A DNA stretch of 64,000 nucleotides, taken from assembly GCF_016495725.1 (NCBI RefSeq), contig NZ_CP054705.1:2232001-2296000 (forward strand). The letters are read 5' to 3'. The stretch is from Salicibibacter cibarius (GTDB lineage Bacteria > Bacillota > Bacilli > Bacillales > Marinococcaceae). The position numbers and the translations under genes are program-made. Of this stretch, positions 52,612 to 62,051 are shown one piece after another (the stretch's first letter is position 1; each line of letters begins with the position of its first letter). Under the pieces are notes generated by a model. It did not search any database. It was given only the letters and a program-made list of their open reading frames with translations, and had not been told where the DNA came from.

Positions 52612-53106
52612 TCACACTTCATTACTTCTTCTTTCCAACAAAAAAATATCACGCCAAACTCCATCCATTTCACCTATACGTTCTCGCCGTCCGATCTCCC
52701 GAAAGCCATTGTTTTTATGTAGTTTAAGACTTGCAACATTTTCGGGGAAAATCCCGGATTGTAAGGTCCAGAACCCATTTTGTTCACTTTGTTCGATTAA
52801 TGTTTTTAAAAGTAAATCGCCAATCCCTTTTCCTTTGCTCCTTTGGCTTACATAAACGCTTACTTCCGCAACGCCTGCGTAGACATATCGGTTTGAAACC
52901 GGCGTTAAAGCAACCCAACCTAAAATTTCATCCTTTAAACGTGCAACCATTCGGCATGTAGCTAGATGGTTATTATCCCATTCTTCCCAGGAAGGAGCTT
53001 CTTTTTGAAAGGTTGCATTTCCGGTAGCAATTCCTTCAAGATAGATGTCTTTAACTTTATCCCAGTCTTCCGGGTGCATTTTATCAATAACTATTTTACT
53101 TTCCAT
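52612..53106 (-). CDS. GNAT N-acetyltransferase, phosphinothricin acetyltransferase (PAT)-like
   Basis: A 164-aa acetyltransferase: DWDKVKDIYLEGIATGNATFQKEAPSWEEWDNNH, ILGWVALTPVSNRYVYAGVAEVSVYVSQRSKGKGIGDLLL (acetyl-CoA loop), FPENVASLKLHKNNGFREIGRRERIGEMDGVWRDI. This is the PAT/YwnH signature; homologues acetylate phosphinothricin, methionine sulfoximine or sulfone. Single gene. Confidence 0.87.
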   Translation of the reverse strand: MESKIVIDKMHPEDWDKVKDIYLEGIATGNATFQKEAPSWEEWDNNHLATCRMVARLKDEILGWVALTPVSNRYVYAGVAEVSVYVSQRSKGKGIGDLLLKTLIEQSEQNGFWTLQSGIFPENVASLKLHKNNGFREIGRRERIGEMDGVWRDIFLLERRSNEV

Positions 53107-53218
53107 TAGACCACCTACTCAATGACTTGAAAAATGAAAGCACCGCTGTACCGTAAAAGTAAAATCCATCAAAGAAGCGATGCTTCATAAAATAATCTAA
53201 CATACTTTAGTGTAATCG

Positions 53219-54118
<900 letters not shown>

Positions 54119-54146
54119 AGATTTCCCCTCATTTTCACATTTTGAT

Positions 54147-54175
54147 TAGCATATGTAAGAAACTTTCGCGAGGTA
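54147..54175 (-). promoter_or_regulatory. SigK-like promoter of the collagen-like gene
   Basis: On the reverse strand TACC (54172-54175), 16-bp spacer, CATATGCTA (54147-54155), matching the mother-cell SigK pattern (mACm, N16-17, CATANNNTA). It lies 29 bp upstream of the start codon. Confidence 0.55.
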
Positions 54176-54313
54176 TGGGGAAATGCCATTATACTTAGAA
54201 TTTCCTATGTTTGATACGTGAGTGGGTACATGCCGATACCTTTTTTGATTGCGCTTAATAAGATGTAAGAAGCCTCTGTATCGATTATCATATCAAAAAG
54301 GAGAAACGGTTTG

Positions 54314-55387
54314 ATGATAAGCCTCTGTATGATTGTGAAGAATGAAGAAGCCGTCATCGGCCGGTGCTTGGATTCGATAAAAAATGTTGTTGAAGAAATC
54401 AATATCGTTGACACCGGTTCAACGGATCGCACGAAAGAAATCGCCCGGGATTATACCGATCGCATTTATGATTTCGAATGGGTGGATGACTTTGCGGCGG
54501 CAAGAAATTTTTCATTCGAAAAGGCTACACAAGAATACATTCTTTGGTTGGACGCCGATGATGTATTAGCTGAAAAAGATACGGAAAAATTCTCGGCCCT
54601 AAAGCAAACCCTTCAACCATCCGTCGATGCTGTCGCTATGGATTATCACTTAGCGTTTGACGAGTATGGAAATGTGACCTTTTATATCAAGCGAAATCGC
54701 CTCGTTAAAAGGAAAAGACAATTTCGCTGGATCGGGGCTGTTCATGAATATCTGGAAGTGGGGGGAACCATCGTCCAGAGTGATATAGCCGTGACTCATC
54801 TTCCATTGCACCATGATTCTGACCGCAATCTACGGATTTACGAAAAACGCTTGGAACGTGGAGAAGCATTTACCCCGAGAGACTTTTTTTACTTTGCAAA
54901 TGAACTCGCCGACCACCTTCTATATGAACGGGCTATTTCATATTACGAAAAATTTCTTGCAACCAATAAAGGGTGGATAGAGGACAATATCACAGCGTGC
55001 AGTAAATTGGCCGATTGCTATTTTCAATTGGGGCAACCGGAAAAGGAACTGCAAGCTACATTCAGATCCTTCATATATGACCGCCCGCGCCCTGAATTTT
55101 GTTGTAGGCTAGGCTATTACTTTTTAAACAGAAACGCATTGGAGACAGCCGTATTTTGGTATACGCTAGCCACTCAACAAACTGAAACAACAATGGGGTT
55201 TGTCAATAAGGCATGCTCCACTTGGTTGCCTCATTTGCAGCTGTGCGTTTGCCATAGCCGTTTGGGCGATCATGAATCAGCCTATCATCATAATGAAAAA
55301 GCACGTAAGTATCGTCCAACGGATCCAAATGTGTTGCATAACAAGCATTATTTGGAAGGAATAATGCAGAAATACATTCTTTATTAA
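54314..55387 (+). CDS. Family 2 glycosyltransferase with TPR-like C-terminus
   Basis: A 357-aa protein. Residues 1-200: MISLCMIVKNEEAVIGRCLDSI, INIVDTGSTDRTKEIA, WVDDFAAARNFSFEKATQEYILWLDADD (GT-A fold with DxD) and FRWIGAVHEYLE. Residues 200-357 are helical repeats resembling TPRs (YERAISYYEKFL, CYFQLGQPEKELQATF). This group includes enzymes glycosylating peptides and surface proteins. ATG 54314; TTG 54311 also possible after AAGGAG. Divergent from the collagen-like gene, the obvious candidate substrate. Confidence 0.87.
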   Translation: MISLCMIVKNEEAVIGRCLDSIKNVVEEINIVDTGSTDRTKEIARDYTDRIYDFEWVDDFAAARNFSFEKATQEYILWLDADDVLAEKDTEKFSALKQTLQPSVDAVAMDYHLAFDEYGNVTFYIKRNRLVKRKRQFRWIGAVHEYLEVGGTIVQSDIAVTHLPLHHDSDRNLRIYEKRLERGEAFTPRDFFYFANELADHLLYERAISYYEKFLATNKGWIEDNITACSKLADCYFQLGQPEKELQATFRSFIYDRPRPEFCCRLGYYFLNRNALETAVFWYTLATQQTETTMGFVNKACSTWLPHLQLCVCHSRLGDHESAYHHNEKARKYRPTDPNVLHNKHYLEGIMQKYILY

Positions 55388-55460
55388 TATGGATTAAAAA
55401 GAATGCCGGAAAGGGCATTCTTTTTTTCTGGATGCTCGGTAATTCATGGTCAAGAAGGCG

Positions 55461-56249
55461 TTACAACGCCTTTACCAATCCCCCGTCAACTAACATCGCT
55501 TCTCCGGTCACGTAACTGTTCGCCTGTGAGGCCAGGAATACGACTGTTTTTGCGAATTCCCCGGGTTCACCGTAACGTCCGGCAGGGATACGTGCTTCGG
55601 ATTCTTTGCGTACGGTTTCCCTATCTTTATTTTGTTTCGATGCCTTTAATTCGTCCAGAGAAGCTACGCGGTCCGTGGCGATTCTCCCCGGTCCGACGGT
55701 GTTGACGAAGATATTATCGCCCGCGTATTCGGAAGCCAGGCTTTTCGTTAATCCGAGCACTCCGGCTCGAAATGTATTGGATAATACCATCCCGTCAAGA
55801 GACTCTTTGATCGATGACGACGTAATGTTTACGATCCGGCCGTTTTGTTGTTTTTTCATATGGGGAAGCACAGCTTCAGTGGCCCGAACGTAGCTCAACA
55901 AGTTTAACTCATAAGCGTTTTGCCAATCTGCCGCGTTAACATCATCAAAACCGCCTGCTTTCGGCCCCCCACTGTTGTTAATCAAAATATCCACGGTGCC
56001 GTATTGATCAACCGTCTTGTTAATGGCAGCCTTAATGTCATCTTCCTTCGTTAAATCACAAATCGCGTACTGCACATCACTTCCGGTTTCCTGCCGTATC
56101 TCCCCTGCGGTTTGTTCCAATTGTTCTTCGTCACGGCTTGCAATGATAACGTTCGCGCCTTCGCGTGCCAACTCGGCAGCAATCGCTTTCCCCAGCCCTT
56201 TGCTCCCCGCGAGGACGAGTGCTGCCTTATTGTAAATGTGTAAATCCAA
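55461..56249 (-). CDS. SDR family oxidoreductase with altered catalytic motif
   Basis: A 262-aa Rossmann protein: KAALVLAGSKGLGKAIAAELAREGANVIIASRD (cofactor loop), DILINNSGGPKAGG (NNxG-type), RIVNITSSSIKESLDGMVLSN and GEAMLVDGGLVKAL. The usual YxxxK is replaced by S-N-T-F-R in the segment LSNTFRAGV, as in the BKR-like SDR subgroup without the canonical Tyr. Last gene of the mtnE-mtnU-FAH run (13-bp gap). Confidence 0.85.
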   Translation of the reverse strand: MDLHIYNKAALVLAGSKGLGKAIAAELAREGANVIIASRDEEQLEQTAGEIRQETGSDVQYAICDLTKEDDIKAAINKTVDQYGTVDILINNSGGPKAGGFDDVNAADWQNAYELNLLSYVRATEAVLPHMKKQQNGRIVNITSSSIKESLDGMVLSNTFRAGVLGLTKSLASEYAGDNIFVNTVGPGRIATDRVASLDELKASKQNKDRETVRKESEARIPAGRYGEPGEFAKTVVFLASQANSYVTGEAMLVDGGLVKAL

Positions 56250-56262
56250 ATCAAATTCCTCC

Positions 56263-57120
56263 CTATTTTTTCAGACCTTTCACCGGGTTTTCCAATGATG
56301 GAAAGCCGGTGATCTCACAGCTGATCATGTCACCATCTTTTAACGGAACTGCTCCCGGCGTTCCCGTGGATATAATATCTCCTGGTTCCAACGTCATGAC
56401 ATTCGAGTGAAAAGAAATAAGCATCTCCGGTGTAAACGTCATATTGGCAACGACATTTTTGCGATGAAGGGAGCCGTTGACGTATGTGGCTACTTCTAAA
56501 TCGTGTAGGTGATCGATTTCATCGGGCGTCAGCAACGCCGGACCGAAGCTGAAAAAAGTATCAAAACTTTTCGAGCGCGTTAAGTACCTTGGATTTTTAG
56601 CCAAAATATCTTCTGCTGTCATGTCGATGACTGTCGTGTATCCGGCAACGACGGAAAGCGCATCGGTTTCGGACACATTCTTACAACGTTTGCCGATCAC
56701 AATGCCGAGCTCCGCCTCTCCGGTCGTACGTTCCGATTGCGGGGGCAATTGGATCTCATCCCCCGATCCGATGATTGTCGTCGCCGGTTTCATGAAGCTT
56801 GCAGGTTCCGTATTTGGCGCTTGTTCATGTAAATCGGCTGCGTGATCCACATAGTTCAAGCCAATTCCCCATATTTTAGGAGGCTGTCGGTATAAAGGGG
56901 CGAATGAAAATTCATTTATGTCGACAGCCTCCGGAAGTGTATCATGCGCTTCCATCCATGTTTGCAATTCCCGGATACGCCCCGTTTCAATCAACCCCTG
57001 CACTGTAGTCGGGAAATCTTTCTCAACCGATTGATTCACGTTCGCCACCTGGATGACCTGATCCCCTGTCAATATCCCGGCGGTTTCTTCATTCTCTTCT
57101 CGATAGCTGACAAGTTTCAT
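56263..57120 (-). CDS. Fumarylacetoacetate hydrolase family protein
   Basis: A 285-aa FAH-fold enzyme: IWGIGLNYVDHAADLHEQAPNTEPASFMKPATTIIGSGDEI, TTGEAELGIVIGKRCKN (metal-binding E-x-E), YTTVIDMTAEDIL (Asp ligand), DIISTGTPGAVPLKDGD. The superfamily includes hydratases, isomerases, acylpyruvases and oxaloacetate decarboxylases; the exact reaction is open. ATG 57120 lies 7 nt after AAAGGAAG; the frame extends to 57138. It sits 14 bp after mtnU in the same operon. Confidence 0.87.
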   Translation of the reverse strand: MKLVSYREENEETAGILTGDQVIQVANVNQSVEKDFPTTVQGLIETGRIRELQTWMEAHDTLPEAVDINEFSFAPLYRQPPKIWGIGLNYVDHAADLHEQAPNTEPASFMKPATTIIGSGDEIQLPPQSERTTGEAELGIVIGKRCKNVSETDALSVVAGYTTVIDMTAEDILAKNPRYLTRSKSFDTFFSFGPALLTPDEIDHLHDLEVATYVNGSLHRKNVVANMTFTPEMLISFHSNVMTLEPGDIISTGTPGAVPLKDGDMISCEITGFPSLENPVKGLKK

Positions 57121-57134
57121 AAACACGCTTCCTT

Positions 57135-57920
57135 TCAATAACGGGCCGGAAGTCGGTTCTTTAGGACCGGCACAGCTTCTCGGAATTCATCCACTTCGGA
57201 AAGATCAATAGTGGCGACGAGTGTCTCTTCCTCATCGGGGCTTGCAAGCGCGAGCACATTTCCCCAAGGTGAAATCACGGTGGAATGACCGGAAAAGTTC
57301 GGGCCGTCGTGACTGCCGACAGCGCCTGCGGCCACGATAAAACATTGATTTTCAATCGCTCTTGCCCGCAATAAGGCATCCCAATGATCACGTCGCGCTT
57401 CCGGCCATTCGCCGAAAACGTAGATCACTTTTGCTCCATTCACTGCTAATGAGCGAGCGATTTCCGGAAAGCGCAAATCATAACAAATGAATGACCCCAT
57501 CGTTGTTTCTTGGAGCTCATAAGGGCGTACCTTGTCTTTCCCCGCCGCTAAATAACGGGGTTCATCAAGCATGGGCACTAAATGGATCTTGTCGTATTCG
57601 CTAATGACCTCCCCGTTTCCGGAGATGGTCAGCGCGCGATTGACAACCCCGTCAGCCGTCTTCACGGCGATGGATCCGGCAACGAGATCGATCTTGTGTT
57701 CTTTTGCCAGACTTTTTAGCATTTGCTGTGTTTGCCCGTTTTCCTCATCTGCAAGTTGGGCAATTTCGGAAAGCGTGTATCCGGTCGTCCACATTTCCGG
57801 CAGTACAGCCACATCTGGTTGGTGACGCTCCGCGACGTCCTTCAGCCACTGTTGCACCTTAGCTCGATTTGTTTCCGGTTTTCCGGCTTGAACATTCATT
57901 TGATAAAGCGCGATCTTCAT
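57135..57920 (-). CDS. mtnU: Carbon-nitrogen hydrolase, omega-amidase type (MtnU-like)
   Basis: A 261-aa nitrilase-superfamily enzyme with the Glu-Lys-Cys triad: Glu in VAVLPEMWTTGY, Lys in SEYDKIHLVPML, Cys in GSFICYDLRFPEIAR. The pairing with a MtnE-like aminotransferase matches B. subtilis ykrU-ykrV, where MtnU hydrolyses alpha-ketoglutaramate made when glutamine is the amino donor. ATG 57920 lies 8 nt after GGAGGGG; ATG 57926 is too close. Confidence 0.88.
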   Translation of the reverse strand: MKIALYQMNVQAGKPETNRAKVQQWLKDVAERHQPDVAVLPEMWTTGYTLSEIAQLADEENGQTQQMLKSLAKEHKIDLVAGSIAVKTADGVVNRALTISGNGEVISEYDKIHLVPMLDEPRYLAAGKDKVRPYELQETTMGSFICYDLRFPEIARSLAVNGAKVIYVFGEWPEARRDHWDALLRARAIENQCFIVAAGAVGSHDGPNFSGHSTVISPWGNVLALASPDEEETLVATIDLSEVDEFREAVPVLKNRLPARY

Positions 57921-57937
57921 GTCCATCTCCCCTCCTA

Positions 57938-59110
57938 CTAAAAAACGTTCAATTTTGCAATGCGGTCCAACGCTTCTTCGATTGTCTTTTCATCATTGAC
58001 GAGTCCTAATCTCACATACCCTTCGCCATGTTCGCCAAAACCACGTCCCGGTGCAACAGCGACATGGGCTTCTTTCAGGAGTTTGCTTGCGAATGCATCA
58101 GAAGTCATGCCGTCGGGGCACGGAAACCAGGCAAAAAAAGAACCTTTGGGCGCTTCGCCTTTCCACCCCATTTCACGTGCTTTTTCCATTAAGACATCCC
58201 TGCGGCTTTGGTACATGTCAATCAGCTCATCGACATTATCTTGCGGACCTTTCAAAGCATCTGCGGCCGCTTTTTGGATACCCCCGAAGAGACTGACGTA
58301 CATATGGTCTTGAATCTTGTTGAGCATTTGGATCACCGAACGGTTCCCTACCGCGAAAGCGATACGCCAACCCGCCATATTATAGGTTTTCGACAAGGTG
58401 TAAATCTCGATGCCCGTTTCTTTTGCCCCTGGAACTTCCAAAAAACTTTCATGGCGTTTGCCGTCAAAGCTTAGTGCACCATAAGCAAAATCATGTACGA
58501 CACAAATATCGTTGGCGCTGGCGAAATCGACGCTTTCTTCAAAAAACGCGCGATCAGCGACGGCCCCGGTCGGATTGTTGGGATAATTAATAAATAGGAG
58601 CTTAGCTTTTTCCTTTGCTGCTTCCGAAATCGCTTCGTACTGTGGCAAAAAGTGATGCTCCTCGCGCAATGGCATCATTTCCATTTGCGCATCCGCGAGC
58701 GCAACGCCTGACCAATAATCGGGATAACCCGGGTCGGGAACGAGCGCGACGTCGCCTTTATCGAGCATGCACTCGCTCACTTCCACGAGCCCGCCTTTCC
58801 CGCCGAACAAAACACAAACTTCCTCGTCCGGGTCCAAGTCGACGTTATAATGATGGTTATAATAGTCGGCCGCTGCTTCTTTTAAAAAACGAAACCCTTG
58901 GAATGGTGAATATTTATGATACCGCGGTTCTTCCGCTGCTTCTTGCAGCGATTCAATAATATGTTTAGGTGTCGGTTGGTCCGGACTCCCTTGCGCCAGG
59001 TTAATAACATCGTGCCCTTGATCTTTGAGGGCGAGAATGCTCTTTTCCAGCTTCGCAAAATACTGATCCGGCAATCGTTGAATCGCTTTTGAGGCTTGAA
59101 ATGTTTTCAT
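57938..59110 (-). CDS. mtnE: PLP-dependent aminotransferase (MtnE-like)
   Basis: A 390-aa class I aminotransferase: INLAQGSPDQPTPKHII, KYSPFQGFRFLKEAAADYY, LFINYPNNPTGAVADRAFFEE, VVHDFAYGALSFDG, PLP-Lys in YTLSKTYNMAGWRIAFAVGN, and GEGYVRLGLVNDEKTI. Whole-protein layout is very close to Bacillus MtnE, which transaminates 2-oxo-4-methylthiobutanoate to methionine, ending the methionine salvage pathway. Other mtn genes are not adjacent and no S-box leader is visible in the 149-bp divergent region, unlike B. subtilis. Confidence 0.87.
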   Translation of the reverse strand: MKTFQASKAIQRLPDQYFAKLEKSILALKDQGHDVINLAQGSPDQPTPKHIIESLQEAAEEPRYHKYSPFQGFRFLKEAAADYYNHHYNVDLDPDEEVCVLFGGKGGLVEVSECMLDKGDVALVPDPGYPDYWSGVALADAQMEMMPLREEHHFLPQYEAISEAAKEKAKLLFINYPNNPTGAVADRAFFEESVDFASANDICVVHDFAYGALSFDGKRHESFLEVPGAKETGIEIYTLSKTYNMAGWRIAFAVGNRSVIQMLNKIQDHMYVSLFGGIQKAAADALKGPQDNVDELIDMYQSRRDVLMEKAREMGWKGEAPKGSFFAWFPCPDGMTSDAFASKLLKEAHVAVAPGRGFGEHGEGYVRLGLVNDEKTIEEALDRIAKLNVF

Positions 59111-59259
59111 ATCGGAGACATCCTTTTTTCTAGCGTTTCCATCAGTTTAACATCTTTTCTCACTTATCGACTAATTATAATAAAAGACGAAATTATTTTC
59201 ACAGTTTTTCCAATTCGTTATACTGGTGATATAGTTACCTTTCATAAGGAGGAATCGTT

Positions 59260-60189
59260 ATGGGATTAAAATTTCTTGTTGTTGGTGCCGGCGCGGTTGG
59301 CGGTTATTTCGGCGGACGCTTACTGGAAGCCGGTGAAGATGTCACGTTTCTCGTGCGGTCCAAACGCCGAAAGCAGTTGGAGCAAACCGGGCTTGTCTTG
59401 GAAAGTGTAAAAGGAGATGCGAAACTTGATCCCCCGCTCATCGAAAAGGGAGAAGCGGGAACATTCGATGTCGTTTTATTGAGCACGAAAGCCTACCAGC
59501 TAGACAATGTTCTTCAAGACCTTTCTTCTTTTATTAACGAGGAGACGGCAATCATCCCGCTCTTGAACGGTATTGGCCATCTTGATACGCTTGATGATTA
59601 TTTTAACAAAGGTGCGGTGTTAGGCGGGCTTTGCCACATTGAATCAACGCTCACAGAGGAAGGTCACATTTCCCATACGAGCAGCGGTCATCGCCTCACG
59701 TTCGGGGAACGAAACGGAGATATGAGCGAACGCGTCAAACGGATTGCCGCGAGCTTCGAAAAATCGAATGCCGACGTGCAAACGAGCATACATATTTCCG
59801 AGGCGATGTGGCGAAAATATTTATTTATCACCACGCTGTCCGGGATTACCACACTGTTTAACAGCCCGGTCGGACCGATTCGCAAGAGCGATGAAGGGCG
59901 AGCATTTACACATAAGCTCATTGACGAAATCGTCACGGTCATGCGGCATACAGATGAACCCATCAACAATGATTTTGCTGATAAGGCATGGAGCCAGTTC
60001 TTGAAACTCTCCGATGAAACGAAAGCCTCGATGCAAAAAGATAAGGAAAAAGGATTGCCGGTTGAAGCTGACCATATCCAAGGCTATCTGCTTCGGCTTG
60101 CGGAAAAACATAAGTGTTCTGCCCCTTATTTACAAGCGGTCTATGCGAATTTGAAGGTCTATGAACAATTCAGAAGGGATGTTGATTGA
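59260..60189 (+). CDS. panE: 2-dehydropantoate 2-reductase
   Basis: A 309-aa NADPH-dependent reductase of the ApbA/PanE family, making pantoate for CoA synthesis. Motifs: KFLVVGAGAVGGYFGGRLLEAGEDVTFLVR (dinucleotide fold), LSTKAYQLDNVLQDL, IIPLLNGIGHLDTL (NG-x-x catalytic region), MWRKYLFITTLSGITTLF, GLPVEADHIQGYLLRLA. ATG 59260 after AAGGAGG. Family members without pantothenate context also exist, so PanE is likely rather than certain. Overlaps pepF by one base. Confidence 0.85.
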   Translation: MGLKFLVVGAGAVGGYFGGRLLEAGEDVTFLVRSKRRKQLEQTGLVLESVKGDAKLDPPLIEKGEAGTFDVVLLSTKAYQLDNVLQDLSSFINEETAIIPLLNGIGHLDTLDDYFNKGAVLGGLCHIESTLTEEGHISHTSSGHRLTFGERNGDMSERVKRIAASFEKSNADVQTSIHISEAMWRKYLFITTLSGITTLFNSPVGPIRKSDEGRAFTHKLIDEIVTVMRHTDEPINNDFADKAWSQFLKLSDETKASMQKDKEKGLPVEADHIQGYLLRLAEKHKCSAPYLQAVYANLKVYEQFRRDVD

Positions 60190-61997
60190 TGACGGAACAT
60201 ACGCTAAAACAGCGGCAAGAAGTCCCCGAAAACCAAAAATGGCACATCGAAGACCTTTTCCCCAGCGAGGCAGCGTGGGAAAAGGCTTATGGGGAGTTAC
60301 AAGCGCAAATACCGGAAGTATGTCAGTATAAAGGACGATTGCATGAAAGTGGGAACGTATTACTCGCATGCTTCGAGACGGATGAAAAGTTACAGGAAAA
60401 TCTGATCCCCATCACCACCTATGCGCAATTACGAATGGCAACAAACGGCACCGATCCGAAAAACCAAGCCCGCCAAGGAAAAGCCCGAGCCTTAATGAGC
60501 GAGTACAACCAAGCGGTTGCCTTTATTTCTTCTGAAATCATTGCTTTGTCTGAAGGAACAATCGGGGCATTTTTTAAGGACGTTCCTGATTTGCACAAAT
60601 ATGACACACCTATTCAAGATATTTTACGGGATCAACCGTATGCCTTCTCGAAAGAATCCGAGGAAATCCTCGCGGCATTAGGGGAAGTACATAACGCCCC
60701 TTTGAAGATTTATGAGCAAAGCAAATCAGCCGATTTAACCTTCTCCCCTTTTCAAGATGATTCAGGGGTAGAATACCCTTTGTCATTCGCCCTTTACGAG
60801 GATAAATACGAATTCTCCTCCCAAACGAACATTCGCCGAAAGGCTTACGATGCATTTGTCGACGGGTTGCGTCGCTACCAAAATACTTATGCCGGCACGT
60901 ACGACACTGAAGTTAAAAAACAGGTGGCGACCGCCAGGTTGCGCGGCTATGCATCTGTGACCGATATGCTTTTGCACCCCCAGCAGGTTTCTCAAGCCAT
61001 CTATCATCGGCAAATTGACACCATCTATGAGGAATTGGCGCCGCATATGCAGCGCTATGCCAAACTAAAGCAACGGGTGCTCGGTTTGGACAAAATGACG
61101 CTCGCGGATATAAAAGCGCCGCTCGACCCTGATTACGAACCGGAAATCAGTTATGATGATGCGGCAGAGACGATTTTGGCAGCTCTGAACGTGATGGGAA
61201 GCGAATACGTATCGATCATGGAAAAAGGATTATACGAAGGTTGGGTGGACCGGGCCGATAATATTGGCAAGCAAACCGGCGCTTTTTGTTCCAGCCCTTA
61301 TGGCACCCACCCCTTTATCCTTCTCACCTGGACGAACATGGCGCGCGGGACGTTCGTTTTGGCCCATGAACTTGGGCATGCCGGCCATTTTTATTTGGCG
61401 AATCAACAGCAAAGGGTTGGGAGCGTACGCCCGTCCACTTATATGATTGAAGCGCCGTCAACGTTGAATGAGATGCTGCTGGCCCGCCATTTGCTTAACA
61501 AATCAGAGGATGTGAAAATGAAACGTTGGGTGATTTTGTCATTACTCGGCACTTACTATCATAATTTCGTCACACACTTGTTGGAAGGGGCTTTTCAACG
61601 CGAGGTTTACAAGGTCGCTGAGAAAGGAGAAACCCTCACCGCCCAAATGTTGAACGAACTGAAATATGATGTTCTTTCCGGTTTTTGGGGAGACGCGCTC
61701 ACCCTTGACGACGGCGCGGCCCTTACTTGGATGCGGCAACCGCACTATTACATGGGCCTCTACCCTTACACGTATTCTGCTGGCTTAACGGCAGCCACGG
61801 CTGTTTCCGAAAAAATTGCGACCGAGGGACAACCGGCCGTCGATCAATGGCTTTCCATGCTTAAAGCGGGAGGCACAATGGAACCGATTGACTTGCTCAA
61901 AAAAGGCGGCGTTGATATGTCGACCTCCGCACCCATTTCGCAAGCGGTTAGCTATGTCGGATCATTGGTTGATGAATTGGAAAAAAGTTTTGGGTAA
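60189..61997 (+). CDS. pepF: Oligoendopeptidase F (M3B), first copy
   Basis: A 602-aa cytoplasmic zinc peptidase cutting short peptides. RQEVPENQKWHIEDLFPSEAAWEKAY at the start; HELGH zinc site (H393) in TFVLAHELGHAGHFYL, third ligand Glu in YMIEAPSTLNEMLLA. ATG 60189 overlaps the panE stop by one base. The second copy follows after 54 bp. Confidence 0.92.
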   Translation: MTEHTLKQRQEVPENQKWHIEDLFPSEAAWEKAYGELQAQIPEVCQYKGRLHESGNVLLACFETDEKLQENLIPITTYAQLRMATNGTDPKNQARQGKARALMSEYNQAVAFISSEIIALSEGTIGAFFKDVPDLHKYDTPIQDILRDQPYAFSKESEEILAALGEVHNAPLKIYEQSKSADLTFSPFQDDSGVEYPLSFALYEDKYEFSSQTNIRRKAYDAFVDGLRRYQNTYAGTYDTEVKKQVATARLRGYASVTDMLLHPQQVSQAIYHRQIDTIYEELAPHMQRYAKLKQRVLGLDKMTLADIKAPLDPDYEPEISYDDAAETILAALNVMGSEYVSIMEKGLYEGWVDRADNIGKQTGAFCSSPYGTHPFILLTWTNMARGTFVLAHELGHAGHFYLANQQQRVGSVRPSTYMIEAPSTLNEMLLARHLLNKSEDVKMKRWVILSLLGTYYHNFVTHLLEGAFQREVYKVAEKGETLTAQMLNELKYDVLSGFWGDALTLDDGAALTWMRQPHYYMGLYPYTYSAGLTAATAVSEKIATEGQPAVDQWLSMLKAGGTMEPIDLLKKGGVDMSTSAPISQAVSYVGSLVDELEKSFG

Positions 61998-62051
61998 AAT
62001 CAAAGATATGTGAAACAAATAAAGAAAAGAATAAAAAGCGGGTGTATAAAA

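Noticed and set aside
59111-59259. S-box (SAM riboswitch) before mtnE
   Set aside because: The 149-bp divergent region is too short and shows neither the conserved S-box core nor a terminator.
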